From Massilia oculi (GTDB taxonomy: Bacteria; Pseudomonadota; Gammaproteobacteria; Burkholderiales; Burkholderiaceae_D), in assembly GCF_003143515.1 (NCBI RefSeq), contig NZ_CP029343.1, positions 4,340,001 through 4,404,000 of the forward strand: DNA of 64,000 nucleotides. Direction: 5' to 3'. The position numbers and the translations under genes were made by a program. Positions 1 through 9,441 of the stretch are shown here, one piece after another (position 1 is the stretch's first letter; the number at the start of each line of letters is the position of its first letter). The notes beneath the pieces are model-generated. The model ran no database searches, was not told the origin of the DNA, and was given only the letters and a program-made list of their open reading frames with translations.

Positions 1-142
1 GGTCGGAGATCGTATCGTAGACCAGTGCCGAGAACTGGGATGCATTGGCGGTCAGGTCGCGCTCGCCCTCGAGGACGCTGGTCACTTGGCGCACCAGCAG
101 GTCATAGTCGGGACGGTCGCTGCGTTCGGGATTGATGTGCAT
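1..142 (-). CDS. GAF-domain protein, 5' part only (free methionine-(R)-sulfoxide reductase type)
   Basis: Only the first 47 codons are in the window; the gene runs off the left edge. From ATG at 142 the protein begins MHINPERSDRPDYDLL and continues with a GERDLTANASQFSALVYDT stretch. This matches the N-terminal helices of small single-GAF proteins of the free methionine-(R)-sulfoxide reductase family, which reduce oxidised free methionine in the cytoplasm. The catalytic cysteines would lie outside the window, so activity cannot be checked. It is transcribed away from the rest of the window. Confidence 0.6.
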   Translation of the reverse strand, partial: MHINPERSDRPDYDLLVRQVTSVLEGERDLTANASQFSALVYDTISD

Positions 143-170
143 GTCGGGCGAAAATGCTGGTCGAAAACCG

Positions 171-1169
171 CTATTTTACAGCCACCGCAGCCTCAGGCGC
201 TCCAGCGTCCGGCGGCGTCATCGAAATGACCAGCCGGAATCGCTGGCGCAGCCTCGGCTTGCCGTCGGGGAGCTTGCCAGGGTGATAATGCACGTCGATC
301 TGCAGGCGCTCGCCGTTGACCCGCAGGCGCTGCACCGTCGCGTCGGCGCGCGCGTCGAGCGGCATCGCGACCCCGGTCTGGAACAGGTGCTTGCCGGTCG
401 GGTCCAGCAGGTCGAGCAGCAGGCGCGCGCCGTCGCCCGACGCCACCAGGATGAAGTTGCCGGTGCAGGCAAAGCTGTCGACGTCGGACCAGGGCCGGAA
501 CGACCACCCGCCAGCGTCGAACCGCCTGGGCGACGCCGTCGTGTCGATGTCGTAGGAAGGCGGACAGCCATCGCCTCCCTGGATGGGAGGGTCGACGCGG
601 CCGGCCCGCAGCGGCGCGTGCGTGACGGGTGCTGCGCCATACGGCGGCTCGTCGCGCCGGCTGCCGGCCGGGGCCGCAGTGCCCAGCACCCTGCGCACGA
701 AGGCCGTGGCATCTTCGCCAACGCGGCCGCGTCCTGCTTCGCCTTGCCGGGCGCGCAGGAATTGCCGGCCGAGCAGTTCCTGACTGTCGCGGTCGCTGAT
801 GGACAGGCTGGTGATGCGATCCGGCCCTTCGTCGGACCGGTCCGCGTGTTCCTCGACCACGTAGCGCGCGCGCGCGTCGCCGCGGGGATGCACGACGAAG
901 CTGCCCGGACCGGCGCGGCGATAGACCTGGTCGAGATGCAGCACGAACGGATAGTTGGCCAGCAATGCGTCGTCAAGGCCGAACAGCGGCTGGAACGGGC
1001 CCGCGCCGGGCTGGTCGAAGCCGATGTGGCGCAATTCGATCCCCTCGACGCCGCTCACGCTGCGCTTCACGATGGGAGCGGGCAGCCGCAGCTCGGACTT
1101 GGCCATGCACATCGTCAGGGCGGCGGCTGCAACAAGAGCCGATAGAAGAAGCTTGTAGAACGTCGGCAT
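171..1169 (-). CDS. exported protein of unknown function (332 aa)
   Basis: I do not recognise the family. The N-terminus (MPTFYKLLLSALVAAAALTM) is a signal peptide with a hydrophobic core, so the product is probably periplasmic or outer-membrane associated. The C-terminal third looks like a folded beta-rich domain (GNFILVASGDGARLLLDLLD, then QRLRVNGERLQIDVHYHPG). The middle, about residues 120-200, is rich in Arg, Pro and Gly and may be a linker. It lies between the GAF protein and hexR, in the same direction as both, with 111 bases separating it from the end of hexR upstream. The start at 1169 is the only ATG preceding the signal peptide. Confidence 0.6.
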   Translation of the reverse strand: MPTFYKLLLSALVAAAALTMCMAKSELRLPAPIVKRSVSGVEGIELRHIGFDQPGAGPFQPLFGLDDALLANYPFVLHLDQVYRRAGPGSFVVHPRGDARARYVVEEHADRSDEGPDRITSLSISDRDSQELLGRQFLRARQGEAGRGRVGEDATAFVRRVLGTAAPAGSRRDEPPYGAAPVTHAPLRAGRVDPPIQGGDGCPPSYDIDTTASPRRFDAGGWSFRPWSDVDSFACTGNFILVASGDGARLLLDLLDPTGKHLFQTGVAMPLDARADATVQRLRVNGERLQIDVHYHPGKLPDGKPRLRQRFRLVISMTPPDAGAPEAAVAVK

Positions 1170-1280
1170 TGGCTGGTCAGGACCGATCAGCCAGAGAGAA
1201 ATCGAAGACCATGGGTAAATCGGCGAGCGTCAGGAAGCGCCCATTCTAGACCAAATGCGCGCGCGGCCGTCAGCGCGGAT

Positions 1281-2135
1281 TCAGCCGATGAACGAATCGA
1301 ACTGCATGTCGAACTCCTGCAGCGCTTTTTGCGCGTTCTGCATCTTCTTGCGGAATTCCGGCCCGCGGCGCAGCGCCAGGCCCACGGCCAGCACGTCGAT
1401 CACCACCAGGTAGGCCAGCCGCGCCGAGATCGGCGTGTACGGGTCGGTGGCGAACACCAGGTCGATCGGGATCAGCAGGGTGGCCATCTCGGCCAGCGGC
1501 GTGCCGGACGGCGCCAGCACGATCACGTCGGCGCCGCCGGCCTTGGCCAGCTTGGCCGAACGGGTCAGCGCCGGGTTGTTGCCGCGCTGCGAGATCGCCA
1601 CCACCGCATCGCCTTCGCGCAGCAGGGCCGCCGCGATCGAGTGGATGGCCGGGTCGGTGTAGGCCACCGTCGGCACGCCCGAGCGGAAGAACTTGTGCTG
1701 TGCGTCGGCCGCCACGAAGCCGGACGTGCCCTGGCCGTAGAACTCGATCTTGTTGGCGCGCGCCAGGATCTCGAGCGCCTGCTGGACCAGTTCCGGCTTG
1801 AGGTTGTTGCGCAGGTCGAGCAGGGTGTTGATCGAGCGGCTGCAGATCTTGTTGATCAGGTCCGACGCCAGGTCGTCCTGGTGCGGCGCCTCGCTGGCGC
1901 CGGGCAGCGCCAGCGCCAGGCCTTGCGCCAGCTTGAGCTTGAACTCGTGCCAGCCGTCGTAGCCGAGCGTGCGGCAAAAGCGCACCACGGTCGGTTCCGA
2001 CACGCCGGCGCTGCGCGCCAGGGCGGTGATGTTCTGGCTCACGGTTGCGGAAGGCGCGGCCAGTACCGCGAGCGCGACCTTGCGCTCCGATTTGGAGAGC
2101 GTGTCGAGTTGGGTGCGGATCGAGTCGAGCAGCAT
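1281..2135 (-). CDS. hexR: HexR, RpiR-family transcriptional regulator of glucose metabolism
   Basis: An RpiR-type repressor of 284 aa. The N-terminal helix-turn-helix (about residues 1-77) carries the family pattern SVSEPTVVRFCRTLGYDGW-like (here AGVSEPTVVRFCRTLGYDGW). The C-terminal SIS sugar-phosphate domain (about 120-260) contains FYGQGTSGFVAADAQHKFFR and ISQRGNNPALTRSAKLAK. In gamma- and betaproteobacteria HexR binds near-palindromic boxes and is released by 2-keto-3-deoxy-6-phosphogluconate, the Entner-Doudoroff intermediate. It lies 15 bases downstream of zwf in the same direction, so the two form an operon. Matching boxes lie before zwf, pgi and edd in this window, which strongly supports the assignment. 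Confidence 0.93.
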   Translation of the reverse strand: MLLDSIRTQLDTLSKSERKVALAVLAAPSATVSQNITALARSAGVSEPTVVRFCRTLGYDGWHEFKLKLAQGLALALPGASEAPHQDDLASDLINKICSRSINTLLDLRNNLKPELVQQALEILARANKIEFYGQGTSGFVAADAQHKFFRSGVPTVAYTDPAIHSIAAALLREGDAVVAISQRGNNPALTRSAKLAKAGGADVIVLAPSGTPLAEMATLLIPIDLVFATDPYTPISARLAYLVVIDVLAVGLALRRGPEFRKKMQNAQKALQEFDMQFDSFIG

Positions 2136-2150
2136 GGCAGGTTTCGGGCG

Positions 2151-3620
2151 TCAGTCTTCCGGCAGCGATTCTTCGCGCCATTGCAGGCCGTCGCGGCCGA
2201 TCAGGGCGCTGGCGGCGGCCGGGCCCCAGGTGCCCGAGGTGTATGGCGCCGGCGCGCTGTCGTCCTGTTCCCAGTGCTCGAGGATCGGCTCGACCCATTC
2301 CCACGCCGCTTCCAGCTCGTCACCGCGCATGAACAGGGTCAGCTGGCCGCGCAGCACGTCGAGCAGCAAGCGTTCATAGGCCTCCATGCGTGGCGCCTTG
2401 AACTGCTCGCGGAAGTCGAGTTCGAGCTCGGCCTGTTTCAGGCGCATCGAGTCGCCCGGGGTCTTGGCCATCAGGTTCATCGACAGGCCTTCGTCCGGCT
2501 GCAGGCGGATCACCAGGCTGTTGGGCTGGAAGCTCGACGTCGGCTGGTTGAAGATCGAGTGCGGGATCGGCTTGAAGCGGACCACGATCTCGGCCAGACG
2601 GTCGGCCATGCGCTTGCCGGTGCGCAGGTAGAACGGCACGCCGGCCCAGCGCCAGGTGTCGATCTCGGCCTTCATGGCCACGAAGGTCTCGGTGCGCGAG
2701 CTCTTGGGCGCGTCGGGCTCATCGCGGTAGCCGGGCACCTGCTGGCCGTCGATGTAGCCGGCGCGGTACTGGCCGCGGATGATGTTCTGCGACAGCGTGG
2801 TCGGGGTAAAGCGTTTTAACGACCGCAATACCTGCAGCTTGGCGTCGCGCACGGCGTCCGGCGCGATCGAGGTCGGCGGTTCCATCGCCACGATGCACAG
2901 CAGTTGCAGCAGGTGGTTCTGCAGCATGTCGCGCAGCGCGCCGGAATTGTCGTAGTAGCCCAGGCGGTTGCCGACCCCGATCTTTTCGGCGATCGTGATC
3001 TGCACGTCCGAGATCCATTCGCGCCGCCACAGCGGCTCGAACAGGATGTTCCCGAAGCGCAGCGCCAGCAGGTTCTGCACGGTCTCCTTGCCCAGGTAGT
3101 GATCGATGCGGTAGATCTGCGATTCGGCGAACACCTTGCCGACGTCGAGGTTGATCTGCTTGGCCGAGGCCAGGTCGCGGCCCAGCGGTTTCTCCAGCAC
3201 CACGCGCGAGTTCGGCGTCGCCAGGCCGGTGGCGGCCAGGTTGTCGCAGATCTTGGCGAACAGCTGCGGCGGCGTGGCCAGGTAGTAGACGCGGGTGAGC
3301 GAGGGGTCGTCGCGCAGCGCCTCGACCAGCGCCTGGTAGGTCGAGACGTCGGTCGCGTTCAGCGCCACGTAGGTGATGCGCTGCAGGAAGCGCGTCCAGC
3401 TCGGCTCGTGGACCGTGTCCTTGATGTGCGGCTTCGAGTTGTTCTCGACCATGCGCAGGAATTCCTCCTGCGTGGCATCGTCACGGCCGACGCAGATGAT
3501 GCGGCTGCTCTCCGGCAGGTCGCTGCAGACGTCGCGCGCGTACATCGCGGGCAGCAGCTTGCGCATCGCCAGGTCGCCGCTGCCGCCAAAGAAAACGAGG
3601 TCGAAATCAGAAATAGCCAT
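2151..3620 (-). CDS. zwf: glucose-6-phosphate 1-dehydrogenase
   Basis: Oxidises glucose 6-phosphate to 6-phosphogluconolactone with NAD(P)+, the entry to the Entner-Doudoroff and pentose phosphate routes. The protein is 489 aa, the usual length. It has the N-terminal nucleotide-binding loop [16 protein letters not shown] and the active-site signature [19 protein letters not shown] around residue 180-200. A longer open frame reaches 3695, but that extension is not family sequence and would run through the HexR boxes, so ATG at 3620 ([13 protein letters not shown]) is the better start. It is the first gene of zwf-hexR. Confidence 0.95.
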   Translation of the reverse strand: MAISDFDLVFFGGSGDLAMRKLLPAMYARDVCSDLPESSRIICVGRDDATQEEFLRMVENNSKPHIKDTVHEPSWTRFLQRITYVALNATDVSTYQALVEALRDDPSLTRVYYLATPPQLFAKICDNLAATGLATPNSRVVLEKPLGRDLASAKQINLDVGKVFAESQIYRIDHYLGKETVQNLLALRFGNILFEPLWRREWISDVQITIAEKIGVGNRLGYYDNSGALRDMLQNHLLQLLCIVAMEPPTSIAPDAVRDAKLQVLRSLKRFTPTTLSQNIIRGQYRAGYIDGQQVPGYRDEPDAPKSSRTETFVAMKAEIDTWRWAGVPFYLRTGKRMADRLAEIVVRFKPIPHSIFNQPTSSFQPNSLVIRLQPDEGLSMNLMAKTPGDSMRLKQAELELDFREQFKAPRMEAYERLLLDVLRGQLTLFMRGDELEAAWEWVEPILEHWEQDDSAPAPYTSGTWGPAAASALIGRDGLQWREESLPED

Positions 3621-3662
3621 AAGGAATAGGTCTGCGCTAGTAACAGGACAATCGGATCGTAA

Positions 3663-3677
3663 TGTAAATTTACTACA
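3663..3677. promoter_or_regulatory. HexR box upstream of zwf, proximal
   Basis: The 15-mer TGTAAATTTACTACA reads TGTAGTAAATTTACA on the other strand, which agrees with the published HexR consensus as I remember it. It lies 43 bases before the zwf start, in an AT-rich stretch where a promoter would sit. HexR bound here would repress zwf-hexR, giving autoregulation. Confidence 0.82.
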
Positions 3678-3694
3678 TAATTTATTATCGATCA

Positions 3695-3709
3695 AGTAAA
3701 TCTACTACA
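3695..3709. promoter_or_regulatory. HexR box upstream of zwf, distal
   Basis: AGTAAATCTACTACA matches the proximal box at 13 of 15 positions in the same orientation. The two boxes start 32 bases apart, about three helical turns, so bound dimers would lie on the same face of the DNA. Confidence 0.7.
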
Positions 3710-3826
3710 CGTGCATCCTGGGGCCAGTGTGCCATAACCCGTCATCCCTGGGGCGCAGAGCTTGCGGGTTCCGACCGTCCGCCGGCGCGGCGGCAGCGTT
3801 TTCACGGTGGTCGATGCCGCTGTGGC

Positions 3827-4207
3827 TCAGCGGCGCAGGCGCGCGATCACGTCCTCGATCCGGTACGGTTTCGGGATGTACGCGTAGCGCCGGCGGTATG
3901 GACCGGCCAGTTCGGGTGCCGTGTAGCCCGATGTGAGAAGGATATGGATGTGCGGATAACGCAGGTAGGTGGCGTCTGCCAGTTCCAGCCCGTTCATTCC
4001 GGGCATCATTACGTCGGAAAACAGGGCATCGATGTCGGGATCGCCTGCCAGCATCTCCAGCGCTTCGACGCCACCGTGGGCGACGCACACGTCCATGCCG
4101 TAGTAGCCCAGCAGGACACGCGCCAGTTCGACCAGGTCGGGCTCGTCGTCGACGACGAGCACCTTGCGTGGCAGCCCGTTGCCCGGGTCGGCGGCGGCCC
4201 TTACCAC
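3827..4207 (-). CDS. single-domain response regulator
   Basis: A receiver-only protein of 126 aa. It has the acidic pair VVDDEPD, the phospho-acceptor in ALFSDVMMPGMNG, the conserved Thr/Ser in LLTSGY and the Lys in YIPKPY. There is no output domain, so it must signal by protein contact, or feed a relay or adaptor. The start appears to be GTG at 4207, which overlaps the end of the histidine kinase gene by 7 bases; translation is probably coupled. The partner is almost certainly that kinase. Confidence 0.85.
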   Translation of the reverse strand: MVRAAADPGNGLPRKVLVVDDEPDLVELARVLLGYYGMDVCVAHGGVEALEMLAGDPDIDALFSDVMMPGMNGLELADATYLRYPHIHILLTSGYTAPELAGPYRRRYAYIPKPYRIEDVIARLRR

Positions 4208-5388
4208 GCGGCTCTTTCGCCGGTGCGGTCACGCTCGATTCCGGGAGAGGTGAAACCGGCGGGAAGACGCGGCATGGTGACCGAGAAGGTCGTCCCCGCC
4301 TGCGCGCTGGAGGTCACCTCGATGCGGCCGGAATGGGCCTGGACGATCTCGCGGGAAATGAACAAACCAATGCCGAGACTGGTGTGTTCATCGGCGCCGG
4401 AAGCCGCGGCAATGCGCACCAGGGGATCGAAGATGTGCGCCAGTTTGTCGGCGTCGATCGGCGCGCCATGGTTGTTGACGGAGATGACGACATGATCGGC
4501 GTCGCGTTGCAGCCTGATTGTGATCGGCTTGTCTGCATTGCCATACTGAATGGCGTTGCCCGCCAGGTTGGACAGCATCTGCCCGATCCGCGCACCGTCG
4601 AAGATCGCCTCGATGCGGTCCGGTGCAAGGAAATCAATCTGCATTTCTGGCTGCGAGGTGCGCAATTCGTTGGCGACTTCCTCGCACACCTTGACCAGGT
4701 CGCCCTGCCGCACGTGAATCGGAATTCCCGGACCCAGGTGCGTCCGCGTGAAGTCGATCAGGTCACTGATCAACTTGCTCATGCGATTGGCGCTGTTGTA
4801 CATGCGGGTCGCCGCCAGGATGTACCTTGGCGGAATATCGACTGCGGCCATGACGAATTGTGAACCGGTGACGACCGTACTCAGCGGGTTCCTCAGGTCG
4901 TGTCCGAGGATGGCCAGGAACATATTTTGCGATCGTTTCACCATGGACTCGTAACGTGCGACGGACTCCGCGAGCGCCTGGTCGATCGCCTCGTTGAACC
5001 GGGTGATATCGCCCACGTCTGTTGCATATTCCCTCCGCTCGTCGCCGATCCAGAGGCTAAGGACACTCGACCTGAGCGCGCGGTACTCGGAAACCAGTTG
5101 TACGACGGTGTAACCCGACAGCAAGCGCGCCTCGGCATGCGTTTCGGCGGCCGTATCCGGACGTTCGCGCTTGCCCAGGCCCTGCGATTTGGCAGTCCGT
5201 TCTTCGTCCGTCTGCGTCGTGGCCAGGTTGTCGGCGATTACGTGCAGCATTTGACTGGCATGGTCGCGGAGCTCGACGTCATCCATGGTCAAGGCGGGCG
5301 GCTCGATGGTCCGTGCAAAGTCTTCCCACGTTTGCAGAATTTGTTCCATATTACTGCGAATAAATTCGCTCAACCGATGATTTGTCAT
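4201..5388 (-). CDS. sensor histidine kinase with RsbRD-like N-terminal domain
   Basis: A soluble kinase of 395 aa with no membrane segment. The N-terminal 150 residues (SEFIRSNMEQILQTWEDFAR onward) resemble the RsbRD/RsbT co-antagonist domain found in stress sensors. The dimerisation/phosphoacceptor motif is LAILGHDLRNPLSTVV with the phosphorylated His. The ATPase domain has N-box QMLSNLAGNAIQYG and G-box SLGIGLFISREIVQAHSG. ATG at 5388 (MTNHRLSEF) begins the domain; an in-frame ATG at 5436 would add 16 unlikely residues. It overlaps the downstream receiver gene, forming a two-gene unit. The signal sensed cannot be read from sequence. Confidence 0.85.
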   Translation of the reverse strand: MTNHRLSEFIRSNMEQILQTWEDFARTIEPPALTMDDVELRDHASQMLHVIADNLATTQTDEERTAKSQGLGKRERPDTAAETHAEARLLSGYTVVQLVSEYRALRSSVLSLWIGDERREYATDVGDITRFNEAIDQALAESVARYESMVKRSQNMFLAILGHDLRNPLSTVVTGSQFVMAAVDIPPRYILAATRMYNSANRMSKLISDLIDFTRTHLGPGIPIHVRQGDLVKVCEEVANELRTSQPEMQIDFLAPDRIEAIFDGARIGQMLSNLAGNAIQYGNADKPITIRLQRDADHVVISVNNHGAPIDADKLAHIFDPLVRIAAASGADEHTSLGIGLFISREIVQAHSGRIEVTSSAQAGTTFSVTMPRLPAGFTSPGIERDRTGERAAW

Positions 5389-5848
5389 TTTGGGCCCTGG
5401 TTGTCGTTTTTCGCGAAAACCGCGAGCATCGGTCAAGTCATCATAACAGTCTTCGGAAAATTAATCGGATATTCGGAGGGATTTCAGTGGAAAAAAATTC
5501 CGGAGTGTGAATTTTCTTTATTTATATATTTAAGTATATGTTTTTAAAAGAAAATATAATTATCGATACTCATCGATCAAGTTCCTCATTCATGCCGGCA
5601 AAGCATATGGCCGTCGTGATTGCTGACCTTGATGTGTAGCATATCGTTAAGGTTTCGAAGAAAAATCCAGGAATTCTATATTTCCAAACAAGGTTGCCTG
5701 TGAATTTATTTCGGCACGGCGGGGAATCGGTGGTGCGAAAGCGACGAAAAGTGTGTCAGGTGTAAGGTCTGAATGACATCGTGAGGGATTCCGCCTATAG
5801 TTTCCATAGATAAATACTCACCATCACGACAATGGCGACGGAGGAGAC
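5389..5848. other. 460-base AT-rich divergent intergenic region
   Basis: This separates the histidine kinase (minus) from a chemoreceptor (plus). Bases 5500-5580 are strikingly AT-rich for this genome (runs such as tttatttatatatttaag), and there is a partial repeat around tatcgatactcatcgat near 5561-5577. I see no convincing ORF, RNA gene or clear sigma-28 promoter. It presumably holds the promoters of both genes. Confidence 0.5.
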
Positions 5849-7348
5849 ATGAAGATCTGGATGAAAACGCTGTTGCGCAGGGTGCGGGCCATGGTGCCGG
5901 CCGCCGGGCATGGCGTAACGGGGAGCGTGCGCACGCTGGTGGTCTCGGCGCGCGACGGCAGCATCCGCACGGCGATCAATGCCGCGCGCCTGCGCAAGGA
6001 AGTCGACCAGGCGCAGGCCCAGGCGGCGCGCCAGCACGGGGCGGCCGATGCGCTGGCGGCCAGCGCGCGTGAAGTGGCCGAGCTGTCGGCCGACGTCAAT
6101 GCCGGCACGGTGCGCATCGCCGACACCGCCCAGCGCAATCTGGCGGCGGCGCGCGAATCGATGGAAGAACTGGCGAGCCTCGAGCGGCGCATGCGCCACA
6201 TCGAGGAACAGGTGCAGGGGTTCTCCGACACCGTGACCTTGCTGGTTGGCCACCTGCGCGAGATCGGCGAGTTCGGCACCGTGATCGAGAACGTGGCCAA
6301 CCAGACCAATCTGCTGGCGATCAATGCCGCGATCGAGGCGGCGCGCGCCGGCCCGGCCGGGCGCGGCTTCGCGGTGGTCGCCTCCGAAGTGCGGCGCCTG
6401 TCGCAGGTGGTCAATGCCGAGGCGGTCAAGATCGCGACCGCCAGCGGCGCGATGCGCGAGCTGGTGAGCGCGACCTCCGGCGCCACCGCCGGCATCCTCG
6501 ACGGCGTGAACGTGTCGGCGCGCGAGGCCGGCAGCGCGGCCAGTCACCTGACGGCTTTCGTCGCCGATTTCGAGCGCATGACCGCCACCGTCGAGCAGAT
6601 GGCGGCGGCGATGCAGTCGCTCGACGGCGTCAACCAGCAGATCAATGCGAAGGTGGAAGAGGTGGCGCAGAACGCCTCCAGCGCCGAAGCCACGATGCAG
6701 GATGCTTCGCGCCGGGTGGACGAGGTGCGGGTGGCCACCGAAGAGTTGCAGGGCGTGCTGGCGGGCTTCCGTACCGGCGGCACGGCCTTCGATGCGCTGG
6801 TGGACGCCACCACCGCGCTGCGCGACCAGGTGAGCGCCTGCCTCGAGGCGCACGCGGCCAGCGGCGTGAACATCTTCGACCAGCAGTATTGCATGATCCC
6901 GCAGTCCGATCCGCCGCGTTTCACGACCTCGTACGACCGCGCGGTGGAGCGCGACCTGCAGCAGCTGTTCGACCGCGTGCTGACCGACCTGCCGGGCGCG
7001 GCGTACGCGCTGGCGGTCGACAACCGGGGCTACGCGCCGACCCACAACACCAGGTTCTCGCGGCCGTCCACCGGGCTGCGCGAGCATGACCTCGTGTATT
7101 GCCGCAATAAACGGATCTTCGACGATCCGGTGGGGATCCGGCTTGCCAGGAACCGCGAGCCTTTCCTGCTGCAGACCTATCTGCGCGATACGGGGGAAGT
7201 GATCAATGACCTGTCGATGCCGATCGTATTCCAGGGCAAGCACTGGGGCGCCGTGCGGATCGGTTATGACTCGGCGCGGATGATGGGCGCACCGGGCGCA
7301 CCGGACGCCGACGTCAGCAGAACCCGTGCCGGCCGAGCGCGTCCTTGA
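5849..7348 (+). CDS. cytosolic methyl-accepting chemotaxis protein with C-terminal sensor domain
   Basis: A 499-aa chemoreceptor without transmembrane helices or HAMP. The signalling hairpin tip is present ([21 protein letters not shown], then [16 protein letters not shown], about residues 150-190). After the coiled coil, residues about 330-480 form a separate domain with [13 protein letters not shown] and [15 protein letters not shown] motifs, which I recall from other soluble receptors with a C-terminal ligand-binding domain. A good ribosome site, GGAGGA, precedes ATG 5849. The last 35 bases overlap the convergent receiver gene. Confidence 0.85.
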   Translation: MKIWMKTLLRRVRAMVPAAGHGVTGSVRTLVVSARDGSIRTAINAARLRKEVDQAQAQAARQHGAADALAASAREVAELSADVNAGTVRIADTAQRNLAAARESMEELASLERRMRHIEEQVQGFSDTVTLLVGHLREIGEFGTVIENVANQTNLLAINAAIEAARAGPAGRGFAVVASEVRRLSQVVNAEAVKIATASGAMRELVSATSGATAGILDGVNVSAREAGSAASHLTAFVADFERMTATVEQMAAAMQSLDGVNQQINAKVEEVAQNASSAEATMQDASRRVDEVRVATEELQGVLAGFRTGGTAFDALVDATTALRDQVSACLEAHAASGVNIFDQQYCMIPQSDPPRFTTSYDRAVERDLQQLFDRVLTDLPGAAYALAVDNRGYAPTHNTRFSRPSTGLREHDLVYCRNKRIFDDPVGIRLARNREPFLLQTYLRDTGEVINDLSMPIVFQGKHWGAVRIGYDSARMMGAPGAPDADVSRTRAGRARP

Positions 7349-7700
7349 TGTCGTTCCTGAACTCCGTGTAGTCCAGGGATTTTTGCACGTATTCGACCGC
7401 TCCCAGGGTTGCGGCGCGATCGCGGTCGGCCACGAGTCCTGAATTGGAGACAACGATCACCGGCGTGTCCGACAAGCCGGATTGCAGGCGCATCTGCGCC
7501 AGGACTTCGAAGCCGTCGACCCTGGGCATCTTGAGGTCGAGGATCACCACGTCGAAGCGTTGCGACCCGAGTTGCGTCAGGCCCTCGAAGCCATCGAAAG
7601 CGGCAATGATCTCATGCTCGATGCTGCAGTCGTGCAGCGCCTGCCTGGTCAATGCGACGTCCAGCACTTGATCATCAATGAGGAGAACTTTTTTTCTCAT
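7314..7700 (-). CDS. single-domain response regulator (CheY-like)
   Basis: A receiver-only protein of 128 aa with LLIDDQVLD (acidic pocket), [13 protein letters not shown] (phospho-acceptor Asp), VVSNSG and YVQKS (conserved Lys). It lies tail to tail with the chemoreceptor gene and overlaps it by 35 bases, so the two transcripts are complementary at their ends. Its kinase is not in the adjacent sequence. The style (aspartate receiver with SLDYTEF tail) resembles receivers that accept phosphate from hybrid or orphan kinases. Confidence 0.85.
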   Translation of the reverse strand: MRKKVLLIDDQVLDVALTRQALHDCSIEHEIIAAFDGFEGLTQLGSQRFDVVILDLKMPRVDGFEVLAQMRLQSGLSDTPVIVVSNSGLVADRDRAATLGAVEYVQKSLDYTEFRNDIKDALGRHGFC

Positions 7701-7830
7701 GCCTGAATTGTAGCAATTTTATTAATCCGCACGCGCGTTTCGCGCTGCGTCACCCCTGCTCATCATGCGACAATACGGCCGCGTGCCAAGGCACGACGTC
7801 TTCAACACCTGCTAACGAAAAGGCAATCCG

Positions 7831-8904
7831 ATGTCCACACCCGATCCGCGCCGGGGCTCTGCGCTCCTGCTGCTCCCGATTCTCCTTGTCGTCGCGCTCC
7901 TGGCGCTGGCGTTCGCCTGGGCCGGAGGCTGGTTTGGAGGTCGGGGCGTGACCCCCCAGGCCATGGCCGACACGGCCGAAGCATCCGGTTCCCCGCAGCC
8001 GGGTTTCCGCCGCGCCCACAGCAAGGGCATCTGCGTCGCCGGGGCTTTTGTCCCGGCGCCGGCCGCGGCCAAGCTGTCGACGGCGCGCGTTTTCTCGCAG
8101 CCATCGACGCCGGTGCTGGGCCGTTTTTCCAATCCAGGCAACGATCCGCACGCGCACGACAGCAAGGCAGCCGTGCGCGGCATGGCGCTGCAGCTCAAGA
8201 CGGATGACGGGCAGGAGTGGCGCATGGCGATGAACAGCTTCCCGTTCTTCGCATCGTCCACGCCGGAAGGCTTCCAGGCGCTGAACGTCGCGCGCCTGCC
8301 CGACCCGGCCACCGGCAAGCCGGACCCGGAAAAGATGAAGGCGGTGCTGGCGAAACATCCCGAGATCGCCAAATTCATGGAATGGTCGAAGAGCGCGCCG
8401 ACCCCGGACAGCCTGGCCAACACGCGCTTCAATGGCGTCAACGCCTTCCGCCTGGTCGACGCCGAGGGCAGGGAGCGCGCCGTGCGCTGGTCGATGCGGC
8501 CGCATGCACCGTTCGTGGCAAGCGACCCGGAGCGGCTCAAGAGCGCCAGCCGCGATTTCCTGGGCGAGGATCTCGACCGGCGCCTGGCGGCGGGCCCCCT
8601 GCAATGGGATCTGGTGATGCAGTTCGCGGCGCCGGGCGACCCGATCGAGGACCCCTCGCAAGCCTGGCCCGATACCCGGCCCGAGACCACGGTCGGCACC
8701 CTGACCCTGGTGCGCGCCGAAGCGCAGGCCGGTGGACCGTGTTTCGACCTGAACTTCGATCCGCTGATCCTGCCGACGGGGATCGTGGCGACGAATGATC
8801 CGGTCCTGCATGCGCGTTCGGCGGTCTATTCGGTCTCGTTCAACCGCCGCGAACGTGAAATCAGCAGCGGCCAGGCCCACGCCGACAACGGGAGCGCGCA
8901 ATGA
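7831..8904 (+). CDS. catalase-family peroxidase (SrpA-like), membrane-anchored
   Basis: A short catalase-fold heme protein of 357 aa; classical catalases are about 480 or more. An N-terminal membrane anchor or uncleaved signal lies at residues about 11-33 (LLLLPILLVVALLALAFAW). The catalytic His is in FRRAHSKGICVAG. The distal Asn region is RFSNPGNDPHAHD, and the proximal heme-ligand Tyr is probably in SAVYSVSFNRR near the end. Members of this subfamily act as peroxidases, not efficient catalases. The stop overlaps the start of the cytochrome b561 gene by 4 bases, so the pair probably works as a periplasmic peroxidase fed by a membrane electron donor. Confidence 0.87.
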   Translation: MSTPDPRRGSALLLLPILLVVALLALAFAWAGGWFGGRGVTPQAMADTAEASGSPQPGFRRAHSKGICVAGAFVPAPAAAKLSTARVFSQPSTPVLGRFSNPGNDPHAHDSKAAVRGMALQLKTDDGQEWRMAMNSFPFFASSTPEGFQALNVARLPDPATGKPDPEKMKAVLAKHPEIAKFMEWSKSAPTPDSLANTRFNGVNAFRLVDAEGRERAVRWSMRPHAPFVASDPERLKSASRDFLGEDLDRRLAAGPLQWDLVMQFAAPGDPIEDPSQAWPDTRPETTVGTLTLVRAEAQAGGPCFDLNFDPLILPTGIVATNDPVLHARSAVYSVSFNRREREISSGQAHADNGSAQ

Positions 8905-9431
8905 ATCGTCCACCTCACTTCAACCTGCTGGCCCGCGTGCTGCACTGGTCAATGGCCGCCGCGATCCTCGCCATGCTGTTCATCGGCGCCGCCATGGTGG
9001 TGTCGCTGCGTTACCGCGAGGCGCTGCTCGACCTGCATCGTCCGCTCGGGCTGGCGATCCTGCTGCTGGCGATCGTGCGCCTGGTCAACCGGCTGCGTCA
9101 TCCGCCACCGCCGTTGCCGCCGGACCTGCCGCGCCTCCAGGCATGGGCGGCCAAGGCCTCGCACTGGCTGCTGTATGCGCTGATGTTCGCGATGCCGATC
9201 GTCGGCTGGGCCATGCTGTCGGCCGGCGCCTATCCGGTCGAGTTGTTCGCTGGTGTCAACCTGCCACCGATCCTGCCGCATAGTCCGGTCATGTACGGCT
9301 TCCTGCGTCCGTTGCACGGTGTGCTGGCCTATATGTTGTTCTTCACCATACTCGCCCATCTTGGCGCGGCGCTGTTCCATGCGTGGGTGAGGCGCGACGG
9401 GGTGTTCAGCCAGATGGCAAGGGGGAAGTAA
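8901..9431 (+). CDS. cytochrome b561 family membrane protein
   Basis: A 176-aa four-helix integral membrane protein of the bacterial cytochrome b561 family, which carries two b hemes and moves electrons from quinol across the membrane. Candidate heme ligands are the His residues in RVLHWSMAA, DLHRPLGLAIL, ASHWLLYALM and LRPLHGVLAYMLFFTILAH. The start overlaps the catalase-like gene (ATGA), so the two are translationally coupled. Confidence 0.88.
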   Translation: MNRPPHFNLLARVLHWSMAAAILAMLFIGAAMVVSLRYREALLDLHRPLGLAILLLAIVRLVNRLRHPPPPLPPDLPRLQAWAAKASHWLLYALMFAMPIVGWAMLSAGAYPVELFAGVNLPPILPHSPVMYGFLRPLHGVLAYMLFFTILAHLGAALFHAWVRRDGVFSQMARGK

Positions 9432-9441
9432 GCTTCCGGTA

